Shown: positions 8,765-16,104 of the stretch, one piece after another
Layout: the number at the start of each line of letters is the position of its first letter
Numbering within the stretch: position 1 is the first letter of the stretch
Assembly: GCA_037045155.1 (NCBI GenBank)
Contig: JBAOIG010000003.1
Span: 1,054,001-1,118,000 of the forward strand
Length of the DNA: 64,000 bases
Direction of reading: 5' to 3'
Origin: Thermomicrobiales bacterium
GTDB lineage: Bacteria > Chloroflexota > Chloroflexia > Thermomicrobiales > CFX8
The notes under the pieces: model-generated
Seen by the model: the letters and a program-made list of their open reading frames with translations, nothing else
Database searches by the model: none
Told to the model about the DNA's origin: nothing
Translations under genes and position numbers: made by a program

Positions 8765-9238
8765 CTATGTACCCGGCAAGTCCGCGCGTGGTGACTCTTC
8801 AGAGATGCCAAGCGATGTCCCGCCGCGCGCAATCGTGCCAAGGACGCCGTTCACAAATCGGCTGGAGTTATCCCCGCCAAACGCTTTCGCCAGCTCGACT
8901 GCCTCGTTAATCGCGACCTTGAGCGGAACATCCGACTCATATCGCAACTCGTAGATCGCCACGCGCAGGATGTTGCGATCGACGGCAGGCAGCTGAGAGA
9001 CGGGAAAGGCCGGCGCGGCTATCCCGATCTCGGTGTCAATCTCCTCCCGATGCTGAGACACACCTGTCACGAGCCGCTCCAGGTAGTGCCTGACCATCGG
9101 CGGGATGCTCAGGTCGTCCGCATATCGCCGTGTCACGTCGGGCAACTCGTGCCCGGTCAGATCCCCTTCGAAGAGGATCTGAAGCGCGAGCGTCCGCGCC
9201 TGTCGGTTCTCAAACCCCAGGCTTTTCCGGCCTGACAT
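8765..9238 (-). CDS. nusB: Transcription antitermination factor NusB
   Basis: A 157-residue all-helical RNA-binding protein that with NusE/S10 forms the rRNA antitermination complex. Visible features are the N-terminal arginine-rich RQARTLALQILFEGD, the central VDRNILRVAIYEL and the C-terminal NEAVELAKAFGGDNSSRFVNGVLG, all typical. The frame extends 16 codons upstream into accC, but GGAGGACTGTCC directly before the ATG at 9238 fixes this start. It lies between accC and acpP. A nusB-accC link is common because accBC, efp and nusB often cluster in bacteria. Confidence 0.95.
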   Translation of the reverse strand: MSGRKSLGFENRQARTLALQILFEGDLTGHELPDVTRRYADDLSIPPMVRHYLERLVTGVSQHREEIDTEIGIAAPAFPVSQLPAVDRNILRVAIYELRYESDVPLKVAINEAVELAKAFGGDNSSRFVNGVLGTIARGGTSLGISEESPRADLPGT

Positions 9239-9282
9239 GGACAGTCCTCCACCCCGGCTCGGAATCTTCCGGGCGACGGGAA

Positions 9283-10680
9283 TCAAACGATCGGGCAGGC
9301 CAGCCCTGGCAGGCTCTCGAGTATCCCGGCCGAATTAACGTTGTTCAGTAGTTCACCGATCAGACCTGTGTGCACCTTGCCGGCTCGAAAATCGGCATGG
9401 TTCAGGACGAAATGGTGAAACGGGATCGTCGTCTCGACGCCGCTGATCACCGTCTCGGACAGCGCCCGTCGCATTCGCGCGATCGCGTCATCGCGTGTCG
9501 GGCCCCAGGCAATCAGCTTGCCGATCATGGAGTCATAGTTCGGCGGGATCCTGTAGCCACTATACAAATGTGAATCGATCCGGATACCCGGCCCCCCCGG
9601 AGCGTGATAGCCGGTGACAATGCCGGCCGACGGGGTGAAGCCCGTCAGTGGGTTCTCCGCGTTGATTCGACACTCGATCGAGTGGCCGGTCATCTGGATA
9701 TCGTTCTGGCTGAAGGATAGCGGTTCGCCGGCTGCGACACGGATCTGCCAACTGACGATGTCAATGCCAGTCACCATTTCAGTCACCGGGTGTTCCACCT
9801 GGATACGGGTATTCGCTTCGATGAAGTAATACCGCTCCTCCGAATCGACGAGGAACTCGAAAGTCCCCACTCCGGTGTACTTGATCGAGCGGGCCAGCTT
9901 GATCGCCGCCTTCTCCAGATTGGAACGGAGCCGTCGGGAGATATTCGGGGCGGGCGCCTCCTCGATGAGCTTCTGGTGGCGGCGCTGAAGAGAGCAATCC
10001 CGTTCACCGAGCGAGAGCACCTTGCCATGATTGTCGGCAATGATCTGCACTTCGATGTGCCGGGGATTCTCGAGGAAACGTTCGGCGTAGACAGCGCCGT
10101 TGGCGAACGCCGCCTGGGCCTCAGCCTGCGCGAGCGGCAGCAGCCGCAAGAGATCACGCTCATCACGGGCGATTCGCATGCCGCGCCCGCCGCCTCCCGC
10201 GGCGGCCTTGAGCATCAGCGGGAATCCGATCTCCCGGGAAAGCTCACGGACATCGACGGTCATCGGTAGCGGATCGGGGGTCCCGGGCAGAACCGGAACA
10301 CCGGCCTTCTTTGCCAGCTGACGCGCTTGCACCTTGTCGGCCATCATCGAGATCGTCTCGGGCTCAGGTCCGATGAACGTCAGATTCACGTCCCGGCAAA
10401 CATCGGCAATGTATGCGTTTTCGGCCAGGAAGCCGTAGCCCGGATGGATGGCGTCGCAGCCAGTCATCAGCGCGGCGCTGATAACCGACGGGATATGGTT
10501 GTACGATTTCGCCGCTGGCGCAGGGCCAATGCAAACTGCCTCGTCTGCAAGCCTGACCGGCAGGGAATCGCGATCGGCTTCGCTGTATGCAACGATAGCC
10601 GGCACACCGAGCTCGTGGCAGGCGCGCAATATGCGGAGCGCGATCTCGCCCCGATTAGCGATCAGAATCTTCTCAAACAT
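9283..10680 (-). CDS. accC: Biotin carboxylase subunit of acetyl-CoA carboxylase
   Basis: A 465-residue ATP-grasp enzyme that carboxylates biotin on the biotin carrier protein, the first half of malonyl-CoA synthesis. It starts with FEKILIANRGEIALRIL and has the glycine-rich ATP lid AAAGGGGRGMRI (about 160), ERDCSLQRRHQKLIEE (about 235) and the active-site segment NTRIQVEHPVTE (about 290). Length is slightly above the usual 445-455. An AGGTGA ribosome site precedes the ATG. No accB, accA or accD is in the window, so AccC must be completed from elsewhere. It follows fabG by 75 bases and precedes nusB. A propionyl- or methylcrotonyl-CoA carboxylase subunit is less likely at this length. Confidence 0.93.
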   Translation of the reverse strand: MFEKILIANRGEIALRILRACHELGVPAIVAYSEADRDSLPVRLADEAVCIGPAPAAKSYNHIPSVISAALMTGCDAIHPGYGFLAENAYIADVCRDVNLTFIGPEPETISMMADKVQARQLAKKAGVPVLPGTPDPLPMTVDVRELSREIGFPLMLKAAAGGGGRGMRIARDERDLLRLLPLAQAEAQAAFANGAVYAERFLENPRHIEVQIIADNHGKVLSLGERDCSLQRRHQKLIEEAPAPNISRRLRSNLEKAAIKLARSIKYTGVGTFEFLVDSEERYYFIEANTRIQVEHPVTEMVTGIDIVSWQIRVAAGEPLSFSQNDIQMTGHSIECRINAENPLTGFTPSAGIVTGYHAPGGPGIRIDSHLYSGYRIPPNYDSMIGKLIAWGPTRDDAIARMRRALSETVISGVETTIPFHHFVLNHADFRAGKVHTGLIGELLNNVNSAGILESLPGLACPIV

Positions 10681-10755
10681 CGGTCACCTATGAGCATCGC
10701 GGGACCGACAGTCCATCTGCCGTCCGGCGACGATTGCGCTGTCCCTGTCGTCCTG

Positions 10756-11502
10756 TTACATCGCCATCCCGCCGTCGACGGAGAGGGTTGTCCCGGTGAT
10801 GTAGCGTGCGGCCGGCGAGACGAGAAAGCCGACTGCGCTGGCCACGTCCTCTGGCGCGCCGAAGCGCCCAAGCGGGATGCGTTCCAGCATCGTACTCTTG
10901 ACGTCGGCGGAGAGCACATCGGTCAAGCGTGTTTCAATGAATCCGGGAGCGACGGCGTTGACGGTGATGCCGCGAGACCCGACCTCGCGGGCAAGCGACT
11001 TGGTGAAGCCGATGAGTCCTGCCTTCGCGGCCGAGTAGTTGGTCTGCCCAGCGTTCCCGATGATGCCAACTACCGACGTCAGATTCACGATCGACCCGCT
11101 GCGTTGGCGCATCATCGGGCGGATGGCAGCCTTGCTGCAGAGAAACGCGCCCTTGAGATTCGTCTCGAGCACGGCGTCCCAATCATCCTCGCTCATCCGC
11201 ATCAGAAGCGTGTCGCGGGTGATGCCGGCGTTGTTAATCAGCGCATCGAGCCGGCCAAACGTGCTCAGTGTCTGGTCAATGAGCCCGGCAACATCGGACG
11301 CGATGGTGATGTCAGCTCGCACCGCGAGTGTCTGTGCGCCCAACGCGCCCAGCTCGTCGCAGAGCTCAGCCGCCACGCTCTCATCGCCGCGATAGTTGAC
11401 AACCACCGCGAATCCATCCCGCGCGAGCTCGTGGGCGATCGCCCGGCCGATGCCGCGGACCGCGCCGGTCACAATCGCAATTCGCTGCCCGGTGTCCTGC
11501 AT
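10756..11502 (-). CDS. fabG: 3-oxoacyl-ACP reductase FabG
   Basis: A 248-residue short-chain dehydrogenase that reduces 3-oxoacyl-ACP with NADPH in each round of fatty-acid elongation. The Rossmann motif VTGAVRGIGRAIA lies near residues 11-23, NNAG near 90, and the YSAAK active-site pair near 157-161. The C-terminal GGMAM follows the usual TGTTLSVDGG. GAGGGAG lies just before the ATG at 11502. It starts 8 bases after fabD, in the order fabH-fabD-fabG, as in many bacterial fab operons, which supports FabG over other dehydrogenases. Confidence 0.96.
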   Translation of the reverse strand: MQDTGQRIAIVTGAVRGIGRAIAHELARDGFAVVVNYRGDESVAAELCDELGALGAQTLAVRADITIASDVAGLIDQTLSTFGRLDALINNAGITRDTLLMRMSEDDWDAVLETNLKGAFLCSKAAIRPMMRQRSGSIVNLTSVVGIIGNAGQTNYSAAKAGLIGFTKSLAREVGSRGITVNAVAPGFIETRLTDVLSADVKSTMLERIPLGRFGAPEDVASAVGFLVSPAARYITGTTLSVDGGMAM

Positions 11503-11510
11503 GCTCTCCC

Positions 11511-12422
11511 TCAGCTCCTGGTAGCCGTCGATGCCAGCAGACGATCCGACGCCACCGTCGTCACCGATTTGTTGATCCGGCCGATTAGCCCACTGAGCAC
11601 CGAACCCGCGCCGATCTCGTAGAAGTGCGTCACGCTGAGCTCGATCATCGTCTCAACCGAGCGCATCCACTGCACCGACGCGCAGATCTGGTCGACGAGC
11701 TCACGCCGGATGTCGTCTGGATGGACGATCGGTTCGGCAGTCACGTTGGAGACGAGTGGCACGCGCGGCTTGGTGACCGCTGTCCGGTCGATATCATGCC
11801 CAAGCGCTTCGGCCACTGGCTCCATCAGCGACGAATGGAACGCACCGTTGACCGGCAACCGCACAATACGGCGAGCGCCACGGGCCTTGGCAGCGATTTC
11901 TGCGACCGCGATCGCGTCTTCCGAGCCGGACAACGTAATCTGGCCCGGCGCGTTGAAGTTCGCGATCTGCGTCCCGGTCTCGTTGGCGACGAGCCCCAGC
12001 GCAGTCTCATCAAGACCGAGGATAGCGATCATGCTACCGAGCGCATGTTCCTCCATCAGCTCGCCTCGACGGCGCACCAGCCGGATTGCATCTGGCAGCG
12101 TCAGCGCATCCGCGGCAACGAGTGCCGAGTATTCGCCGAGTGAGTGGCCCGCGACGTAGTCTGGTTCGGGCAGCAGATTTTCGGCGTGAAGCGCGCGAAG
12201 TGTTGCCACACTGGTCGCGACGATGGCCGGCTGCTGATTACTGGTGCGCGTGAGCGCCGCCTCCGGGCCATCCCAGCAGATACGCGAAATCGAAAATCCA
12301 AGCGCCGCGTCTGCCTCGGCAAACGCCGCGCGAGCATCTGCGTCCGCCTCGGCGACCGCCTGACCCATTCCGACTGCCTGCGAGCCCTGGCCTGGAAAAA
12401 CCCAGGCCACGCCCGCGCTCAT
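11511..12422 (-). CDS. fabD: Malonyl-CoA:ACP transacylase FabD
   Basis: A 303-residue enzyme that moves malonyl groups from CoA to ACP. It has the N-terminal FPGQGSQAVGMG, the nucleophile motif GHSLGEYSAL with the catalytic serine (about residue 93), and NGAFHSSLM with the catalytic histidine (about 200). The ATG at 12422 overlaps the fabH stop as ATGA, implying translational coupling; a longer open frame back to 12479 lies inside fabH and is not FabD-like. It is followed by fabG 8 bases later. Confidence 0.96.
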   Translation of the reverse strand: MSAGVAWVFPGQGSQAVGMGQAVAEADADARAAFAEADAALGFSISRICWDGPEAALTRTSNQQPAIVATSVATLRALHAENLLPEPDYVAGHSLGEYSALVAADALTLPDAIRLVRRRGELMEEHALGSMIAILGLDETALGLVANETGTQIANFNAPGQITLSGSEDAIAVAEIAAKARGARRIVRLPVNGAFHSSLMEPVAEALGHDIDRTAVTKPRVPLVSNVTAEPIVHPDDIRRELVDQICASVQWMRSVETMIELSVTHFYEIGAGSVLSGLIGRINKSVTTVASDRLLASTATRS

Positions 12423-13429
12423 ACCCGGGCCAGCCGGGCGACGCCTGTCGATCCCCACCGCACTACCCCCGCTGCCCACGTCAGGCCGCCGCCGAATGCG
12501 ACGACGACCACGTTCATCCCGTCACGAATCGCGCCCGCCTCAAACGCCTCGACCAGACCAATCGGCACCGACGCAGAAGATGTGTTGCCGTAGTCGTGGA
12601 CGTTGACCCAGACACGGTCTCGCGGCAGCTCAAGTCGCTTCGCCGCAGCATCGATGATCCGCAGGTTTGCCTGATGCGGCACGAGCAGATCGACATCATC
12701 AAACGTCAGGCCGGCGCGCGCGATCGCCTCCGCGGCCACCTCGCCCATGACCTTCACCGCAAAGCGATACACCTCGGGTCCGTTCATTCGAATGAACGGA
12801 CGCTCCATCGTCCGATTGCCGTTGAGCGCGACCACGCTCTCGGCGTCGCCGAGCGTCAGATGATGGCCTGCCGATCCATCCGCGCCAAGCGCGATCGAGA
12901 GGACTCCCTCATCCGCATCGCTAGCTTCAAGCACTACCGCCCCGGAGCCATCGCCAAACAGCACACACGTGCCCCGATCGGTGTAGTCGAGAAAGCGTGA
13001 GTTGATATCGGTGCCGATGACGAGAACCCGCTTGTAGAGGCCGGACTCGATGAACTGCGTCGCAGTTGCCAGGGCGTATACGAAGCTGGTGCAAGCTGCG
13101 TTCAAGTCAAACGCGGCGGCGCGACGCGCGCCGATCTGGTTCTGTACTTGACAGGCGATCGATGGCATGTACTGATCTGCGGTGAACGTCCCGACAACGA
13201 TCAGATCGAGCTCAGCGGGGTCCAGGTTCGCCTTCTCGCACGCAAGCCTGGCAGAGGCGGTGGAGGTCGAGGTAACCGTGTCCGTCGACTCGGCGATTCG
13301 TCGCTCGCGGATCCCAGTCCGTGAGACGATCCACTCGTCGTTCGTGTCGACCATTCTGGAGAGGTCGTCATTGCTGAGCACGCGCTCGGGCACGTACATG
13401 CCCCAGCCGGTTATTGCTGCACGCGGCAT
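12419..13429 (-). CDS. fabH: 3-oxoacyl-ACP synthase III FabH
   Basis: A 336-residue condensing enzyme that starts fatty-acid synthesis by joining an acyl-CoA primer to malonyl-ACP. The Cys-His-Asn triad is visible: DLNAACTSFVYAL (Cys about 113), LVPHQANLRI (His about 255) and YGNTSSASVP (Asn about 285). GGAGGAGG lies 9 bases before the ATG at 13429; a TTG two codons upstream is a weaker choice. It is first of the fab genes and follows rpmF by 100 bases. The plsX gene that usually separates rpmF from fabH is absent. Confidence 0.96.
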   Translation of the reverse strand: MPRAAITGWGMYVPERVLSNDDLSRMVDTNDEWIVSRTGIRERRIAESTDTVTSTSTASARLACEKANLDPAELDLIVVGTFTADQYMPSIACQVQNQIGARRAAAFDLNAACTSFVYALATATQFIESGLYKRVLVIGTDINSRFLDYTDRGTCVLFGDGSGAVVLEASDADEGVLSIALGADGSAGHHLTLGDAESVVALNGNRTMERPFIRMNGPEVYRFAVKVMGEVAAEAIARAGLTFDDVDLLVPHQANLRIIDAAAKRLELPRDRVWVNVHDYGNTSSASVPIGLVEAFEAGAIRDGMNVVVVAFGGGLTWAAGVVRWGSTGVARLARV

Positions 13430-13529
13430 CTGCAATGGCCTCCTCCACCAGCCCGCATGCTACTCGCCAGCATGGGCACTGGACGCGTCGCGCGCGACAT
13501 CCTCGCGCGCGGATCGCACGATCGCAGGC

Positions 13530-13736
13530 TCAGTCGTTCTCGCTGCGCCGCTGCTTGACCTTGATCTCCACGACCTGACGACCAGCGTAATACCCACAAT
13601 GCGGGCAGATATGATGCTGACGCTTGACCTGGCGGCACTGCGGGCACATCATCACGGATGGCGTCTTGATCTTGTGATGCTGGCGATGAAGACCCTGCTT
13701 GGCCTGAGTTCGTCGTTGTTTTGGAAGCGCACCCAT
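13530..13736 (-). CDS. rpmF: 50S ribosomal protein L32
   Basis: A 68-residue basic ribosomal protein of the zinc-ribbon type. The N-terminus ALPKQRRTQAKQGLHRQHHK is the family signature, followed by CPQC and CPHC pairs that bind zinc. The C-terminus is charged and slightly longer than the common 56-60 residues. It lies 40 bases after DUF177 and before fabH. The rpmF-fab linkage is widespread and ties ribosome output to lipid synthesis. Confidence 0.97.
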   Translation of the reverse strand: MGALPKQRRTQAKQGLHRQHHKIKTPSVMMCPQCRQVKRQHHICPHCGYYAGRQVVEIKVKQRRSEND

Positions 13737-13776
13737 TCGATTCGTCCCCTTACTTGTTGATGGCGCGTTGGCGCCG

Positions 13777-14313
13777 TCACGTCAACCTTGTTGTTTCATT
13801 CTCTTCGAGCAACCCACCGAGGACGCGGAAACGTTGGTCGCCGGCATTGTCGTCGTCTTCGTCTACCCGCGCGATCCCGGGGCAATCCTCATCACAGATC
13901 GGCTTGATCGGCAGATCGAGAATCGCCACCTGCCGAAACGGCTCACTCAAGTCAAGCTCGTGCGACTCGTCGATTACGCCCAGCTCTTCGGCCGGCGCTG
14001 GTTGCGCGACAGGAGTACCGCTCCTCACATCGATCAATGGTCGGTACTCGTGATCGAACTCGGCCGAGAACGGCTGATCGTACATCTCGAGACACCGAGC
14101 GCATTCCACGATTGCCGTGCCGGCAACCGTCCCCGTCGCCAGAAGCCCGTCGCCGATCCGGGTCAGCCGCACGCGAGCTGTGACATCGTGCGACATGGTG
14201 TCCTCGTCCAGCGCAAACCAGCGGAGCGTGAGGTCGTAGGTGCGATACGCACCGACGTCCTCCTTCATCAACTGGGCGACATTGATCCGTGTGTCGTCCT
14301 TGAGCTGCATCAT
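13777..14313 (-). CDS. DUF177 (YceD) family protein
   Basis: A 178-residue protein of the YceD/DUF177 family, almost always found directly upstream of rpmF and linked to 23S rRNA metabolism in plants and bacteria. The cysteine pairs VECARCLEMYDQPF (about residue 86) and ICDEDCPGI (about 155) match the family's conserved positions. Acidic stretches (DEDDDN) lie near the C-terminus. It is the first gene after the promoter at 14400-14429 and so probably leads the DUF177-rpmF-fab transcript. The exact biochemical role is not known. Confidence 0.9.
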   Translation of the reverse strand: MMQLKDDTRINVAQLMKEDVGAYRTYDLTLRWFALDEDTMSHDVTARVRLTRIGDGLLATGTVAGTAIVECARCLEMYDQPFSAEFDHEYRPLIDVRSGTPVAQPAPAEELGVIDESHELDLSEPFRQVAILDLPIKPICDEDCPGIARVDEDDDNAGDQRFRVLGGLLEENETTRLT

Positions 14314-14399
14314 TCGCCTACTCTTGAGACCCCACGAAGCATCCTGACCCCGTCACTCGAAGGCACGCACAGATAGTCGCGCCCGCGCGCAACCTGAGT

Positions 14400-14429
14400 A
14401 GTATAGCCATCGGGTGACGGGCCGGTCAA
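14400..14429 (-). promoter_or_regulatory. Sigma-70 promoter of the DUF177-rpmF-fab operon
   Basis: On the minus strand TTGACC (14424-14429) and TATACT (14400-14405) are separated by 18 bases, each matching consensus at 5 of 6 positions. Transcription would start near 14393, about 80 bases before the DUF177 start codon. The -35 lies within a perfect 9-bp palindromic hairpin (14420-14438). Confidence 0.7.
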
Positions 14430-14438
14430 TGACCGGCC
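14420..14438. promoter_or_regulatory. Palindrome over the -35 element of the rpmF/fab promoter
   Basis: GGCCGGTCAATGACCGGCC has 9-bp arms around a single base, starting 16 bases after the stop codon of the SepIVA-like gene and covering the whole -35 hexamer. It could end transcription arriving from that gene or be an operator for a regulator of the fab genes. The sequence alone does not decide. Confidence 0.5.
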
Positions 14439-14453
14439 AGCCGCCGATCAGGC

Positions 14454-14879
14454 TCAATCGGATAGTCGCGACCGCGCTTCCGCGATCTCCGAAAGGTTGC
14501 GATTCATGGCCGCCTCGACATCATCGAGCATTTGCTGGGCGAACCGCTTCATCTCGATCATGGCCGAGTCAGCGTTGTCGTGCGCATGGCGGAGGACGTT
14601 TTCGCCAACATAGCGTGCTTCGGCGGTCAATCCACGTTCGCTGAGCAGGTACTCTGCTCGCTCGCGGGCGGTGGCGACGACCCGCTCCGCCTCATCCTGC
14701 GCGCCGAGAATAATCTCCTGGCGCTGCTGGATGACGCGACGGGCTTGATGCAGCTCGGCGGGAACGGCCTGACGAAGCTGATCGAGGAGAAGGAAGAATT
14801 CGTTCTCGTCGATCATGACCTTGCCCATCACACGCCGACCAGCGACGACCTGTGATTCGAGCCGTTCGATGATGTCCAT
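14454..14879 (-). CDS. SepIVA/DivIVA-like coiled-coil protein
   Basis: A 141-residue, nearly all-helical protein with heptad-like repeats (about residues 20-135). The N-terminal MDIIERLESQVVAGRR, then VMIDENEFFLLLDQLRQAVPAEL and an AQDEAERVVATARERAE stretch, resemble the mycobacterial septation protein SepIVA, which also sits beside DUF177 and near coaD. SepIVA helps organise the septum and inner membrane at sites of cell growth. The frame is open to 15065 but that part overlaps coaD out of frame; the ATG at 14879 matches the family start. The ribosome site is weak. Function is inferred from resemblance and position. Confidence 0.75.
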   Translation of the reverse strand: MDIIERLESQVVAGRRVMGKVMIDENEFFLLLDQLRQAVPAELHQARRVIQQRQEIILGAQDEAERVVATARERAEYLLSERGLTAEARYVGENVLRHAHDNADSAMIEMKRFAQQMLDDVEAAMNRNLSEIAEARSRLSD

Positions 14880-14940
14880 GATGCCAGGGCTGGCCGGCGT
14901 CTGTCGATCGTTTCGTCGCGGTCCATCTGACGTAACGAGG

Positions 14941-15492
14941 TCAGATCCCGCCGCTGGGCGTGTATACATCGGCCGATCTCTCTTCCGAAACTGCTTGCGT
15001 GTCACAGGACAGAAAGCGCTCGCCGAGCGCCTCGACGACGGGAGGGGGGACGAGCGTGCTGACATCGCCGCCGAGTGAGGCGACCTCTCTGATGAAGCTG
15101 GATGAAATGAACGAATAGTTCGAGCTTGTCATCAGACAGATAACCTCCAACTCTGGCGCGAGGTGCTGGTACATATGCGCCAGCTTGAACTCGTACTCAA
15201 AGTCGGATACGGCCCGCAGGCCTCTCACGATCGTCTGTGCTCCCACGCTTCTAGCGTAGTCTACGGTGAGATTTTGGAAGGTGTCAACGTCGATATTGTC
15301 CGCGCCGTCGATACTCTCGCGAACGAGCCTGACCCGTTCATCAACGCTGAACAGATGCCGTTTGTCCCCGTGAGTGCCGCCAGTGTAGACGGCGATGATC
15401 AAGCGGTCGAACAATCGCGCGGCCCGTTTCGCGAGATCCAGATGACCGTTCGTGATCGGGTCGAAGCTTCCCGGATAGACCGCTACTCGCAT
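14941..15492 (-). CDS. coaD: Phosphopantetheine adenylyltransferase
   Basis: A 183-residue enzyme that adds AMP from ATP to 4'-phosphopantetheine, the penultimate step of CoA synthesis. The nucleotidyltransferase motif GSFDPITNGHLDLAKRA is at residues 8-24 and the second motif NYSFISSSFIREVASLGG near 125. About 20 residues beyond the usual C-terminus are unlike the family. AGGGGTGAGGG lies before the ATG, 3 bases after the rsmD stop. It feeds the CoA and ACP needs of the fab cluster downstream; coaE, the last step, is at 59292. Confidence 0.97.
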   Translation of the reverse strand: MRVAVYPGSFDPITNGHLDLAKRAARLFDRLIIAVYTGGTHGDKRHLFSVDERVRLVRESIDGADNIDVDTFQNLTVDYARSVGAQTIVRGLRAVSDFEYEFKLAHMYQHLAPELEVICLMTSSNYSFISSSFIREVASLGGDVSTLVPPPVVEALGERFLSCDTQAVSEERSADVYTPSGGI

Positions 15493-15495
15493 CCC

Positions 15496-16101
15496 TCACC
15501 CCTCTACCGATGGTTCCTCCACAGTCGCCGTCGGCTGATCCTCATCCGTCTTCAGCACCACATCGTAGACCGCGAAGCACGAACCCCCATGGCAACGCTC
15601 GCGCAACTGCACGAGGGTCCCCAGCCGCTCGGGCATCTCGACCCGCGGCGAATGGCCAATGGCGACGATCGTCCCATCACGCACCGCGCCTGACTCCGAT
15701 AGCGCCACCAGTGTGGCATGAATCTCGGGGTCGGCGTAGGGCGGGTCGAAGACGACGAGGTCGTACGGTTCACGAGCGGAGCGGATCGCCGTCAGAACCG
15801 CGATCGGGTGAACCTTCCCACGGTCGACAAAACCAACATGTGACAGATTATCGCGAATCGCGCGGATTGCGTGCTGGTCGCGATCGACGAAGTCGCACCA
15901 GGTAGCGCCGCGAGACAGTGCCTCGATTCCGACCGCGCCAGAGCCAGCGTACAGATCGAGCACACGCTCGTACTCGACGCCGAGCGACGCAAGGACCGAG
16001 AACAGCGCTTCCTTGATCTTGTCGGCCATCGGCCGCGTCACGCCTTCAGAACGCGGCGCCTTCAGTCGCCGGCCTCGTGCCTCGCCGCTGATCACTCGCA
16101 T
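15496..16101 (-). CDS. rsmD: 16S rRNA (guanine966-N2)-methyltransferase
   Basis: A 201-residue SAM-dependent methyltransferase that modifies G966 of 16S rRNA. It shows the N-terminal MRVISGEARGRRL and RPMADKIKEALFSVL, the SAM motif VLDLYAGSGAVGIEALSRGA (about residues 45-64), and the catalytic FDPPYADPEI (about 118-128). The gene starts 3 bases after the recG stop and ends 3 bases before coaD, so recG-rsmD-coaD form one tight unit, a very common order. Confidence 0.97.
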   Translation of the reverse strand: MRVISGEARGRRLKAPRSEGVTRPMADKIKEALFSVLASLGVEYERVLDLYAGSGAVGIEALSRGATWCDFVDRDQHAIRAIRDNLSHVGFVDRGKVHPIAVLTAIRSAREPYDLVVFDPPYADPEIHATLVALSESGAVRDGTIVAIGHSPRVEMPERLGTLVQLRERCHGGSCFAVYDVVLKTDEDQPTATVEEPSVEG

Positions 16102-16104
16102 CGT

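Noticed and set aside
10327..11622. A 431-codon plus-strand frame across accC and fabG
   Set aside because: It crosses two clearly coding genes and the gap between them on the other strand and has shadow-frame composition.
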